Shown: positions 23,651 through 31,969 of the stretch, one piece after another | Layout: each line of letters opens with the position of its first letter | How positions within the stretch are numbered: position 1 is the first letter of the stretch | Source: DASXHZ01 sp036488085 | GTDB lineage: Bacteria; Acidobacteriota; Thermoanaerobaculia; Gp7-AA8 | DNA length: 64,000 nt | Direction of reading: 5' to 3' | Assembly: GCA_036488085.1 (NCBI GenBank) | Contig: DASXHZ010000086.1 | Span: 1-64,000, forward strand | Made by a program: the position numbers and the translations under genes | The notes under the pieces: generated by a model | What the model was told of the DNA's origin: nothing | What the model saw: only the letters and a program-made list of their open reading frames with translations | The model's database searches: none

Positions 23651-24514
23651 TCAGCGTCGTATGTACTCCCTCAATTGCGTCCAGGAAACCGACGCTGCAA
23701 ACGGGCAACATGCACCGATGTTGACTTTGTTGCCGCCGTCGCCCGCTGGATTTCTTGCAGCCTTGATAGGTATCCGATGAACTGGGCAAGTTAGGAAGGT
23801 TATTACCCGATCGACCTCAGTGGCGAGCTTCTCGTCTACGACCACTTCCATCGTTACACTTCCGGCCACGGGGTGAGCGTCCTGTGAGCGGGTCCAGTTC
23901 TCGAACCATCGCGGTACATCCATCTGGTTTCGCGCCGAAATGAGTGGGCCGGCGCCGACCCGATCGTTCGATCTAACGTAGGCCAGAACCTCTTCCAGAA
24001 TCTCGCGCTCGGGTCGATCCTGATGGCGTCTGACGATGAGGGCTCGAGCTTCGGCCAGTTTGCCTTCAAGTCTCGGCCACCACACCTCAAACGCTTCAAA
24101 CAGTCTCGTTTCGGGCAACGGCGCTGAAAGACGCGAGTTGATTGTCGCTAACAGACGGTGAACATCGTCCTTATTGCATTTCGTATCCTGAAACTGAGCC
24201 AACGGGCCGCTCACGTCCGCGCTGTCGATATCAAGCAGCAGCGTGGCAACTGCCGATCGGTCGATTGATTTCGAGAGCGCTCCCGCTTCGAAAAGGAGCC
24301 ACTCTGATGCTTGATTCTCGGGCGTAACGCAGATGATTCCGAAGTCGCTCTTCTCCAGCTCGGCGCCGATCTCCTGGAACCAACGCGCTCCCTTCTGCAA
24401 GTCTTCGGACGACATCCAGGGCTCGACTGACTGCAGCACGTTTGGTAACCAACTGCGCAGTGCATTCGCAACGACGTGGCTACGCTGCTGGGACCAGCTT
24501 AGAAATAGTTTCAT
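23651..24514 (-). CDS. TIR-domain protein
   Basis: A protein of 287 residues opening with a TIR fold: KLFLSWSQQRSHVVANALRSWL, then EPWMSSEDLQKGARWFQEIG, IICVTPENQASEWLLFEAGA. Glu76 in LLFEAGA is at the place of the catalytic glutamate of NAD-cleaving TIR enzymes. The region after about residue 155 is helical (REILEEVLAYVRSND). The C-terminal 60 residues hold a CPVHRIP motif and a second Cys pair (GACCPF), perhaps a small metal-binding or sensor module. Bacterial TIR proteins usually act in antiphage abortive defence by NAD depletion; this is known for the family and inferred here. It stands alone, divergent from the transposase-remnant side. Confidence 0.85.
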   Translation of the reverse strand: MKLFLSWSQQRSHVVANALRSWLPNVLQSVEPWMSSEDLQKGARWFQEIGAELEKSDFGIICVTPENQASEWLLFEAGALSKSIDRSAVATLLLDIDSADVSGPLAQFQDTKCNKDDVHRLLATINSRLSAPLPETRLFEAFEVWWPRLEGKLAEARALIVRRHQDRPEREILEEVLAYVRSNDRVGAGPLISARNQMDVPRWFENWTRSQDAHPVAGSVTMEVVVDEKLATEVDRVITFLTCPVHRIPIKAARNPAGDGGNKVNIGACCPFAASVSWTQLREYIRR

Positions 24515-24520
24515 TTGTTC

Positions 24521-24548
24521 ATTCTAGTTTGGTCCGCGCGTGCCTCAA
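24521..24548 (-). promoter_or_regulatory. Candidate promoter of the TIR gene
   Basis: On the minus strand, TTGAGG (24548-24543) and TAGAAT (24526-24521) are separated by 16 bp. The -10 ends 6 nt before ATG 24514, so the message is likely leaderless. Confidence 0.5.
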
Positions 24549-24588
24549 CCGGTGCCACGGATCTTCGCACGTCGAGGGCGTGGTCGTT

Positions 24589-24693
24589 CTACCAGTCCGA
24601 AAAGGGTTCGATCGTGTCCGACACCATCTCGGCCGCTTGCCACCAGGTGATCTGCTTGCTCATCGCCCGAAGAATCACTTCCTGAAACGTCAT
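24589..24693 (-). pseudogene. N-terminal remnant of an ISNCY-type transposase
   Basis: From ATG 24693 the frame reads MTFQEVILRAMSKQITWWQA, then AEMVSDTIEPFSDW and a stop. The first 22 residues match my memory of the N-terminal helix-turn-helix start of ISNCY-family transposases; the rest departs at once from the family, so only the 5' tip survives. It marks the right side of the accessory island as a former insertion-sequence site. Confidence 0.55.
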
Positions 24694-25178
24694 TGCCCGC
24701 TCCACTGACCGGGCTGGATAGAGCCCATTCGCCCTCCTCGGGAGCGAATCAGTAACTCCTCCACCTCGCCCTTGTCGTGACCGGACAACTCATTTGCTAA
24801 TTCGGGCGGACAACCTGCTTACCACACCCGCCAAAAAATCTCTTGACAACCGCCGAGCTCGGCCCTAACTTACGCGGCCATAGGTTGGAGTTCGAAAGAA
24901 CGAAGACCTTGGCGGCAACGCCGGTTCGAGGCTCCTGAACTAAGGATGCCGATAGTACGAGCCGGTTGCGGGAATCGAGCGCAGCTCTTCCTGCCGCGGG
25001 CTTCGGGGTGGGTACACACTTCGACATCGTTAACCGGAAGCGCCGGCGCGTGGCCGAAACTTCCAGCCGGTGGCCGCCTCGCACTCGTCTCGTATACGGG
25101 TCCCACGAGTCGCCTCCGGTCTCAACCGCCCCCTTTTTGAGAACTCAACCGCCCCTTTTTGAGAATTGGAGGAGATAT
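24694..25178. other. Gene-free region beside the transposase remnant
   Basis: There is no convincing coding frame on either strand. The AT-richer piece around 24790-24860 (with an AAAAAATCTCTTGACA run) may be the old end of the insertion sequence. The tail holds two back-to-back repeats described separately (25121-25165). Confidence 0.4.
25121..25165 (+). repeat. Two adjacent 22-23 bp direct repeats with CTCAA/TTGAG ends
   Basis: Copies at 25121-25143 and 25144-25165 differ by one C. Each begins CTCAACCGCCCC and ends TTTTTGAGAA, so each is bounded by a short inverted pair, CTCAA and TTGAG. They sit 14 nt before the ATG of the next gene and could be insertion-sequence ends or operator sites. 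Confidence 0.6.
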
Positions 25179-25781
25179 ATGACATTCATTCCGAATCAGA
25201 CCCTGAATCCCCCCGCAGCAAATGCAGCCGATACGCCGCAGCCGCCGGTGAAGCTCGACCCCGAGGCAGTCGTCGAGCAGATCCGGGCACTCCGGTCGCT
25301 GATCGACTCCGTGACGCAGATGACTCCCGCGCAGAAGCGCTCGCTTCGCAATATCGCGCGGAAGCAGTCGGACGCGGTCGTCGCGAGCTCGATCAACGTG
25401 ATCGGGGCGCTCGACAACGTGTCGCTCGCGATCGGGCAGAAGCCCGAGGACGTGCGCCAGTTGCAGACGGACTGGACCCGCTGGACAGCGGTGGCCGACG
25501 AGCTTCGCGGACTACTGAACGGTGTCGAGGGAGCGAACCTGGTGCGCCGTCACCAGCTCTCACTCATCGCCGGGCAGGCGTTCCAGATCGGAACGCAGCT
25601 CGCGAAGAACCCGGCCAATTCGGTCCTGGTGCCCCACATCCAGGAGTTGAAGCGGCTGAAGAGTTTCTCGAACCGGAAGAAGAAGCCGGCCGAGAACCCT
25701 CAGCCGCCCGCTCCGAGTGAGGCACCGGTCCCGGCGCCGGTTCAGACGCACGATACGTCGACGATGACACCGAAGGCGTAA
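25179..25781 (+). CDS. Unknown helical protein of 200 residues
   Basis: It starts at ATG 25179 with GGAGGAG ending 5 nt upstream. It is Pro-rich at both ends with a helical middle: LDPEAVVEQIRALRSLIDSV, MTPAQKRSLRNIARKQSDAV, SSINVIGALDNVSLAIGQKP. The core ends in VPHIQELKRLKSFSNRKKK. No signal peptide or membrane segment is present. I believe similar proteins are scattered through Acidobacteriota as lone genes, but I cannot name a family. A strong hairpin follows 15 nt after the stop. Confidence 0.75.
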   Translation: MTFIPNQTLNPPAANAADTPQPPVKLDPEAVVEQIRALRSLIDSVTQMTPAQKRSLRNIARKQSDAVVASSINVIGALDNVSLAIGQKPEDVRQLQTDWTRWTAVADELRGLLNGVEGANLVRRHQLSLIAGQAFQIGTQLAKNPANSVLVPHIQELKRLKSFSNRKKKPAENPQPPAPSEAPVPAPVQTHDTSTMTPKA

Positions 25782-25796
25782 AGTAAGGAGGTTGTG

Positions 25797-25827
25797 AACC
25801 GGGGCGCGCGCAACGCGCGCCCCGGTT
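25797..25827 (+). terminator. Perfect 14-bp hairpin after the 200-residue protein
   Basis: Arms 25797-25810 and 25814-25827 are perfectly complementary with a 3-nt loop. No T-run follows, so it would be a hairpin-only terminator or a processing element. It lies 10 nt before the ATG of the next gene and could also mask that start in a read-through transcript. Confidence 0.65.
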
Positions 25828-25837
25828 CCATACGGTC

Positions 25838-26872
25838 ATGAAGAACAAGCGCGTATTTGAACGAGTGGCAGCGCTCCTCAACGAGACGATCGACGTGTTG
25901 CTGCAGGGCGAGCAGGCTCCTGATTCGCCGCTCGACACGGTGACGACGGGCGCGCAGCAACGTGTTTACCGCCGCCATGCCGAGCGCCTGCGCGCCGGCG
26001 AAGCGGACACGGTTTTCAAGAACATCTGGACGCGCGAGCAGTTCGCGACGGTTTTGGAAAACACCGTCGGGCGAGACAAGATCCGCCGGCAGACGCGCGA
26101 GAGCTTCTTCCGCCTCGGCCGCAAGATCTTCGCCTGCATGGAGGAGGATCCAGCCGAGGCGCGAAGGGCTTTCGATTGGGTGTTTGCCGAGACTTTCCGG
26201 TTGGCGAAGGAGCATGGCCCCGACAGCGAAGAGGCCGCGCGATGGCGTCAACTCCAGTTCATCGTCCGGTTCGCAAAGATCACCAAGGAGGACCATCGCG
26301 GAAAGAGGTCCTCGGCGCCGCCGGCGGCCCGTCAACTCGCGCAAGATCCGTCGATGAGCGTTCCGCTGATTCCGGCCGAGGTGCTCGATGAGGCGCCGGA
26401 GGGGGAGGAGATCGTTCCGATCCCGGCCGAGGAAGACGGCGGTGAACGAATGTTCATTCGGATCGGATCGGGTGCCTCGTCGTGGGTCGGAAGCTTCGTC
26501 TGTGGCCTCATGCCGGCGACCACGATCTTCATCATGCCGGACGGCGAGCACCTGTTCGTTTCCGCGTGCGGTGCGGGGTACATGATCCACCTGAAGTCGC
26601 GAACCCTCGTCGAGCGCCTCGGCACCGAGATCGTCGGAGTCCATCGCGACGCCCTGATGACGTTCTTTCTCATTGAGCACGTCGCGACCCTCGAGGCGTT
26701 CGGCGTCGCCACCCGTCTCTGGAAAACGGAACCGCTCGGCGCAGGCGGACTTCGAATCCTCGGGCTGACTGACGACGAGGTCGTCGGTGAGGCGTTGCAA
26801 GCCTCGGGTAAGTGGAGCGAGTTTGCGGTGAGAGTGACGACCGGCGAAGTGAGCTACGGTTCCAGCCCGTAG
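25838..26872 (+). CDS. Unknown 344-residue protein, parent family of the 14862 fragment
   Basis: The N-terminal 160 residues are helical and charged (FERVAALLNETIDVLLQGEQ, RRQTRESFFRLGRKIFACM). A Pro/Glu-rich linker follows (EEIVPIPAEEDGGE). The C-terminal 130 residues are beta-rich (RMFIRIGSGASSWVGSFVCG, TTIFIMPDGEHLFVSACGAG, YMIHLKSRTLVERLG) with a final RVTTGEVSYGS. The C-terminal part has a decayed relative at 14862-15234, so the family is repeated in this genome. No signal peptide or enzymatic motif is seen. The last 19 nt overlap the convergent glycosyltransferase gene. Confidence 0.75.
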   Translation: MKNKRVFERVAALLNETIDVLLQGEQAPDSPLDTVTTGAQQRVYRRHAERLRAGEADTVFKNIWTREQFATVLENTVGRDKIRRQTRESFFRLGRKIFACMEEDPAEARRAFDWVFAETFRLAKEHGPDSEEAARWRQLQFIVRFAKITKEDHRGKRSSAPPAARQLAQDPSMSVPLIPAEVLDEAPEGEEIVPIPAEEDGGERMFIRIGSGASSWVGSFVCGLMPATTIFIMPDGEHLFVSACGAGYMIHLKSRTLVERLGTEIVGVHRDALMTFFLIEHVATLEAFGVATRLWKTEPLGAGGLRILGLTDDEVVGEALQASGKWSEFAVRVTTGEVSYGSSP

Positions 26873-28293
26873 CTCCCACAACATGGCGCGCGCCGTACGA
26901 TCACGAGATCGTGCGATCGGTCGTCATTGCGAAAGACGTCGGCCCCTAGGGGAATTGGGTCGCCGCCGGTCGCTTTGAGGACTTCGAAGGTTGGCCGGTC
27001 GCGGGGTAACTCAACCGGCGTTTCCGCGCCCCACTTGTCGATGCGGGCTTGGTTCCGCGTCACGAAGAAGAGGCGTACCCGCGGGTTGCGGTCGAGCATC
27101 ACCCAAATGCCGTCGGCGGGCAGGCCCCATTCGTTCCCGGTGACGACGTTGATCGGCGCCTCCCGGGCGCGCGCGGCGAGCCATGCGGCGGCCTGCTCGG
27201 TCGCCGTGCCCGCGGGCCAGCCGTCGACGTACTGGTAACGATCAGCGGTGGTCAGCGTCTGTTTTCGCCAATCGGCGATGCCGTTGACGACGTCATAGAG
27301 CGGCCAGGCGAGGAGGAGGGCGAGCGCCAGCGCTCTCCAGCGAACCTGCGCCACGCACCACGCGGCGGCGATCAGCAACGGAGCAGCCGCCGGCAGCGCA
27401 TACCGCGAGTAACGAACGCCGCCGAGCGCCGCCGGTATGAGCAGCGCGAGCGTCCAGGTGCCGAGGAGCGACAGCGCACTCCATTCGCGCCGGATCGCGA
27501 GGAGAGCGAAGCCGGCGATCGCGGCGACCAGGATGGGCGGGGTGAGATAGGTCCAGAACCAGACGAGCGGGTCGAGCGAGCCACCGATCGCCTGAAATTG
27601 CGACTGGTAGAAAATGCGGCGCCGCAGTTCGGGGAGGATCCCGTGCGCGTAGGCGCCCGGCTGCGCGAACAGGTACGGCAGCCAGAGGACGCCCGCGAGA
27701 AGCAATCCGAGCACCGCGGTCCGGGCGGAACGTTCGCGCTTGTATGCGGCCAGCGCCGCGACGGGCGCCAGGAGGATGCTGAAGACGCCGCGCGTCTCGA
27801 GAGCCACGCCGACGGCAGCGCCGAAGAGTAGGCGCGCATGGAGTGCGAGCCACAGCACGAGGACCGATTCGAGGAGAAAGAGAGCGTCGACGGTGGCGAG
27901 GCGTTGGTGGAATGCCAGGAAAGGAGAGGCCGCGGCGAGGCAGGCGACGATCGCGGCGGCGTTGCGAATCGGTCGCTTCGCCCGCGAGAAGATATCGTCG
28001 GCGACCATCGCCAGGACATACGTCGTGGCCATCCCGATGATCGCGGAGAGGCAACGGCCAATCAGGACCGGATCGGTGCCGAGCCTCACGAACAACGCGA
28101 GCAGGGTGGTGTGCAACGGGGGCTTGGGATCGCGAAGGGGAGTCGCGAACGCGTGACTCCACGCTTCGCGAGTCACCTGCGCCCACCGAAAGGCGATCGC
28201 CTCGTCGTTGAAAAGAGGCATCTCGCGGATGCGAATCAGGCGGAGCATCAGCGTGGCGAGAGACGCCGCGAGGATGGGAAGGGAACGCCTCAT
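26854..28293 (-). CDS. GT39/ArnT-like polyprenyl-phosphate-dependent glycosyltransferase
   Basis: Integral membrane protein of 479 residues in the GT-C class. ATG 28293 begins RRSLPILAASLATLMLRLIR. The first periplasmic loop has MPLFNDEAIAFRWAQ, where the Asp-Glu pair is the expected catalytic/metal motif, followed by PLRDPKPPLHTTLLALF. About ten further hydrophobic helices follow, then a soluble C-terminal domain. Such enzymes move a sugar from a lipid carrier onto lipid A, protein or glycan; the acceptor is unknown. The in-frame upstream extension to 28479 is Arg-rich and not protein-like. Confidence 0.85.
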   Translation of the reverse strand: MRRSLPILAASLATLMLRLIRIREMPLFNDEAIAFRWAQVTREAWSHAFATPLRDPKPPLHTTLLALFVRLGTDPVLIGRCLSAIIGMATTYVLAMVADDIFSRAKRPIRNAAAIVACLAAASPFLAFHQRLATVDALFLLESVLVLWLALHARLLFGAAVGVALETRGVFSILLAPVAALAAYKRERSARTAVLGLLLAGVLWLPYLFAQPGAYAHGILPELRRRIFYQSQFQAIGGSLDPLVWFWTYLTPPILVAAIAGFALLAIRREWSALSLLGTWTLALLIPAALGGVRYSRYALPAAAPLLIAAAWCVAQVRWRALALALLLAWPLYDVVNGIADWRKQTLTTADRYQYVDGWPAGTATEQAAAWLAARAREAPINVVTGNEWGLPADGIWVMLDRNPRVRLFFVTRNQARIDKWGAETPVELPRDRPTFEVLKATGGDPIPLGADVFRNDDRSHDLVIVRRAPCCGSYGLEP

Positions 28294-28303
28294 GTGGGCT
28301 AGT

Positions 28304-28720
28304 ATGGAATCACAGCGGGCGTGGAGGTTGGCGTTGATCGCGCGTTCTTTTGTAGCCGCCGGCGCGGCGCTTCTTCTCCTCATTCCTTCGATGACCCGCA
28401 CCTGGCCCGCTTTGCGCGACGCCGCGCGACTCGGATTGGCGCTGCGCGGGCGGGGGTGGGAAACGCGCCGCGGGTTCATCTTCGGTCCGTATTACACGCG
28501 CGCCGCCGCGCTCCGGCGGGTCATTCCGCGCGGCGAGATCGTCGCGATCGTACCGCGGCATCGGTCGGACCGCGACCTGGCGATGTTCTGCATCTACGCG
28601 ATGTACCCGACGCCCGCGCGAATTGACGACGAGGAGAGCGCTCGTCGCATACCGCGGCCTCGGTGGGTGATCGTCGTCGATCAGTCGTCTTCCGACGTCT
28701 TGACCTTGTCCTCACGATGA
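28304..28720 (+). CDS. Small membrane-anchored protein, unknown
   Basis: A protein of 138 residues from ATG 28304 (ATG 28292 also in frame, overlapping the divergent glycosyltransferase start). One hydrophobic segment (SFVAAGAALLLLIPSM) is followed by a soluble domain with RGFIFGPYYTRAAALRRVIP, IVAIVPRHRSDRDLAMF and PRPRWVIVVDQ. It is coupled to the next gene by an ATGA overlap. The soluble part resembles the loop or tail domains attached to GT-C transferases, so it may assist them; this is inference from context. Confidence 0.7.
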   Translation: MESQRAWRLALIARSFVAAGAALLLLIPSMTRTWPALRDAARLGLALRGRGWETRRGFIFGPYYTRAAALRRVIPRGEIVAIVPRHRSDRDLAMFCIYAMYPTPARIDDEESARRIPRPRWVIVVDQSSSDVLTLSSR

Positions 28721-30105
28721 TGGAGCTTCTCACCGCCGTCGTGTACTTTACGGCCATCGGCGCCGGGACGAAGAGTGTCGTCTCGAGCCGGTCCGAGACG
28801 CCGCTTGAGTGGATCGGGACCTCGGTCCTCTATGGCGTCGGAACGGTCGGCTTGCTCGGTCAGATCGCAGGTGCGCTCGCCATTCCACTCGCTCTTCCGT
28901 TCTTCGTCGCGTTGTTCGCTGCGGGTGTCGTGGCCGTGCTCGTCAGGAAACCGTGGCCGTCGCGAGTGGCGGCGAAGGTGCCAGTCATCGCGTACGCCGC
29001 GATGTTCGTGACGCTGATTCCGATCGGCGTTCTGCTGCTGAACTGCGTGACGACGCCGGTGACCGACTACGACGGGCGCGTGACATGGGTGCTGAAGGCG
29101 CGCGCGATCGCGAGAGAGCAGTCGATCACAGGCCCGTTTTTTCAAGGGCTGTCGTCACGCGACGCGCATAGCCATTACCCGCTGTTGATGCCGGTCGCCG
29201 ATGCCGCGTTGCTCGAGATCGCGCATGAAGACGACGACCGTGCCGTGAAGCCCGCGTATGCGCTCATCGCGCTCGGCTTCCTGCTCGCGTTGTGCGCAGC
29301 CATCTCCGCCATTGCGCCGGTCGAGGTCGCCTGGTTGATCACCGCGTGCGTGGCATGGCTGCCGCAGTTTGCGGCCGCCGGCGACGGCGGGATGCTCTCG
29401 GCGTACAGTGACGTGCCGCTCATCGCCTTCACGACGCTCGCGCTTCTCTCCATCCTTCGTGGGACGCCGGTTGCCTTGGGCGTGGAGCTGTCGTTTGTCG
29501 CCTGCGTCAAGAATGAGGGCGTCGTCGTCGTCCTCGCACTGCTCTTGTTTGCCGTTCTCTATGGAGGCAAACGGTCGTTGCGGCGTCTGGCCGTCGTCTC
29601 ATGCATGCTCGCGGTCACCGTGGGCGTCCTTGCGTTCTGGCGCGCGCGTGTGCCGCTGGAACATGATGAGAACTACGGCAGCTTGATCCTCGGCGTCGGG
29701 AAGCTTTTCAGCAATTGGCCGGCCGCCGCCCGCGAGCTTCTCTCCGGGATGGCTGACGTGCACGCCTGGGGCCTCTTGTGGCCGATGACGGTCGTCGCGT
29801 TCTACGTCGCCGCAACCGACCGGCGGAGCCGGCGCCGCGTCGCGCTCGCCGCGGCAGTCTCCATGGGCCTCATTCTCGCGGCGTACATTTCCGCTTACGC
29901 CGTCACGAACTGGTCGGTCTCGGAGCTCGCCGTCAGCTCCGCGAACCGCCTGCTTCTGCATTGCGTGCCATTCGCCGCGGTGTTGCTTGCTTTGGGGGGT
30001 AGCCGCTTCATCGTCGTAGATGACGAGGAGGGGACGACGGTGGTCCGCCGTCCCCTCGGTCAACTCAACAGCACGCGCGACGCCGTGCCGGATCGAGCAC
30101 CGTGA
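28717..30105 (+). CDS. Polytopic membrane protein, GT-C-like
   Basis: 462 residues, about ten to twelve hydrophobic helices. A large first loop reads VTTPVTDYDGRVTWVLKARA, then RDAHSHYPLLMPVADAALLE. The Asp-rich loop after the second or third helices and the HYPLLMP segment are reminiscent of GT-C glycosyltransferases (YP..P loops). It follows the small anchored protein and lies opposite the GT39-like enzyme, so these three may form one glycan-assembly locus. No catalytic residue can be proved by eye. Confidence 0.7.
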   Translation: MMELLTAVVYFTAIGAGTKSVVSSRSETPLEWIGTSVLYGVGTVGLLGQIAGALAIPLALPFFVALFAAGVVAVLVRKPWPSRVAAKVPVIAYAAMFVTLIPIGVLLLNCVTTPVTDYDGRVTWVLKARAIAREQSITGPFFQGLSSRDAHSHYPLLMPVADAALLEIAHEDDDRAVKPAYALIALGFLLALCAAISAIAPVEVAWLITACVAWLPQFAAAGDGGMLSAYSDVPLIAFTTLALLSILRGTPVALGVELSFVACVKNEGVVVVLALLLFAVLYGGKRSLRRLAVVSCMLAVTVGVLAFWRARVPLEHDENYGSLILGVGKLFSNWPAAARELLSGMADVHAWGLLWPMTVVAFYVAATDRRSRRRVALAAAVSMGLILAAYISAYAVTNWSVSELAVSSANRLLLHCVPFAAVLLALGGSRFIVVDDEEGTTVVRRPLGQLNSTRDAVPDRAP

Positions 30106-30607
30106 ATGCTCCGGTAATGGTCTTTGCGGAGGCGTACGCTCCCGACTTCGTGTGCAGCGAGTATGTGTAATTGCCTGTGCCGAAAATCGGAAACGCAAGT
30201 GAGTAACTCGTTGCTGTCCCGAGGTTCTGGACCACGGAGCCGGCCGGCCCGAAGAGCGTCAACTCATAGTACGGGTCGGCGGGCAAGCTGATGGCGTTCC
30301 AAGACAGCTTTGCGCTCGTGTCGTCGGAATAGTACTGGGTACCGCCGGTCGTCGACGTCATCACTACGCCAGTGGGCCACGGCGGAAGGACCTGAAACGC
30401 GTTTGCAAAGGTCGTCGCGTCGCACATGACGCCCTGCGCCTGTACCGACCACGAATAGGTTCCAATGGCGGGTCGAAATGTACTTCGTTACGAACAATCC
30501 AGTATTCCAGACGAGGTTGTTATCGGTGGCACCCCAGTTGAACGTATTCGCATAGACCTGACTATTCGAGTGTGTGGTGAGGTTCGTTGCTCGATTCGTA
30601 CACGTAA
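30065..30607 (-). pseudogene. Frameshifted remnant of a secreted/surface protein
   Basis: The minus strand shows a Ser/Thr/Asn-rich protein in two frames. The first is ATNLTTHSNSQVYANTFNWG, then ATDNNLVWNTGLFVTKY. The second is GTYSWSVQAQGVMCDATTFA, continuing as YELTLFGPAGSVVQNLG and TYSLHTKSGAYAS to a TGA at 30065-30067. The join lies near 30470. No start codon is secure, and the beginning is cut where the M24 peptidase gene ends. It is AT-richer than its flanks. It looks like the C-terminal part of a lost Ig-like or beta-sandwich surface protein. Confidence 0.6.
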
Positions 30608-30630
30608 TAGCAAATAAAAAACAACTATCC

Positions 30631-31779
30631 TCACGCCTCCAGCCCGTAGCTCCCTCTGCACAGCGTGCGTACGCCGCCGTTTTCCACGACGAACGTGTCC
30701 TCGATGCGGACGCCGAGCTCGCGGTCGGGAAAGTAGAGGCCGGGCTCGATGGTGACGATGTCATTTTCTTCGATGACATCGAGATTCGTGGCGCCGAGGC
30801 CGAACGACGGCTTCTCGTGGATGTCGAGACCGACGCCGTGGCCGAGGGAGTGGACGTAGCCGTCGAGTGTCGCGGGATTCGTACGGGTCGTGGCGTATCC
30901 CTTCGCCTCGAAGAAGTCGCAGACGGCGTTCTGGTAGTCGATCGCCGGCGTGCCGGGCTTCATGGTGTCGCGCGAGCGCTCGAATGCCTCGAGCACGTCC
31001 GCGTGGATGCGATGTAGCTCGCCGGAAGGGCGTCCGACACAAAACGTGCGGGTGAGGTCGAAGAAGTAGCCGGTCTCGCGATCGAGCGGAAAGATGTCGA
31101 GCACGATCGGCACGCCCTCGCGGATCACGTCATTTGCATTGCCGCGCGAGTGCGGGACGCCGGCATCGCGTCCGTGCGAGAGGATGGTCTCGTGGTCTTC
31201 GAGCAATCCGCGGCGCAGGATGCCTTCGCGGACGATCGCCTTCAGATCGCCGATCTTCAGGCCGGGCTTGAAGTCGCGCAGCGCAGCGCGGACGTCGTCG
31301 ACGACCTGCTCCGTTCGCTCGCCGACGTCCGCGATGATCGAGATCTCTCGCGCGTCCTTTCGCTTGCGGGCGAGCTGGATCAGGTCTTCGCCGTTCGAGC
31401 GGTGGACGCGACGTCCACGCCGCTCCAGCTCCTCGATGACGCCGAGGTAGAGCTGAACCGGGACGTTGCCGTAGAAGGCAATGGTTCCGTCCACGTCGCC
31501 GAGCATCTCGCCGTACAGCTCCGCGTACGCAACCGCGGGCGTGGCGCCGCGCTTGTCGGTCACCAGCACGACCGACAACCCGCTCTTCTCCGCTTCTCCG
31601 CGTTCCATCGCGTACGTGAACAGCACCGGATCGGCCGACGGCTTCTTGATCGCGTAGCCGCGCGTCACCTGCGCGCCGTGCGCCAACCACCGAAACGAAG
31701 CATGCGTCGCCTCGTGCATCGGCACCACGACCGCGCCGATCCCCCGCGCCGCCATGAGTGTGTCGAGGTCGGAGAGCAT
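30631..31779 (-). CDS. M24-family metallopeptidase (Xaa-Pro aminopeptidase-like)
   Basis: Pita-bread metallopeptidase of about 382 residues, normal for PepQ/PepP-like enzymes that remove an N-terminal residue before proline. The N-terminal creatinase-like domain runs to about residue 160. The metal ligands of the C-terminal domain are visible: Asp in VLDIFPLDRETGYFFDLTRT, His in HSLGHGVGLDIHE, Glu in VTIEPGLYFP and Glu in VRIEDTFVV. ATG 31779 (MLSDLDTL) is preferred over TTG 31797. Its C-terminus CRGSYGLEA resembles the C-terminus of the glycosyltransferase at 26854. A tandem/inverted repeat lies in the upstream gap. Confidence 0.9.
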   Translation of the reverse strand: MLSDLDTLMAARGIGAVVVPMHEATHASFRWLAHGAQVTRGYAIKKPSADPVLFTYAMERGEAEKSGLSVVLVTDKRGATPAVAYAELYGEMLGDVDGTIAFYGNVPVQLYLGVIEELERRGRRVHRSNGEDLIQLARKRKDAREISIIADVGERTEQVVDDVRAALRDFKPGLKIGDLKAIVREGILRRGLLEDHETILSHGRDAGVPHSRGNANDVIREGVPIVLDIFPLDRETGYFFDLTRTFCVGRPSGELHRIHADVLEAFERSRDTMKPGTPAIDYQNAVCDFFEAKGYATTRTNPATLDGYVHSLGHGVGLDIHEKPSFGLGATNLDVIEENDIVTIEPGLYFPDRELGVRIEDTFVVENGGVRTLCRGSYGLEA

Positions 31780-31811
31780 TGGCGGAGTATGTCGCAAGGA
31801 CGAGCGCTCGT

Positions 31812-31924
31812 CGTTATCCGTTATTCGTTATCCGTCATCTGAGGCGGTGACGGGTGACGGGTTGACGGGTTGACGGGTAACGGGTGACGGGTGACGGGTG
31901 ACGGATAACGGATAACGGATAACG
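31812..31924. repeat. Tandem/inverted hairpin element 1
   Basis: Left arm 31812-31836 and right arm 31900-31924 are 25-bp inverted copies with one mismatch. Each arm is made of three tandem copies of an 8-bp word (GGATAACG or its complement). The loop is filled with seven or more direct copies of GACGGGT-type words. It lies between two divergent genes. The same design with other words recurs at 36758, 39646, 48709 and 51528. Confidence 0.85.
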
Positions 31925-31969
31925 CATGCCGACACGGCACTAGTTTCGCTTCGCACCTTGTGTCGTTCG

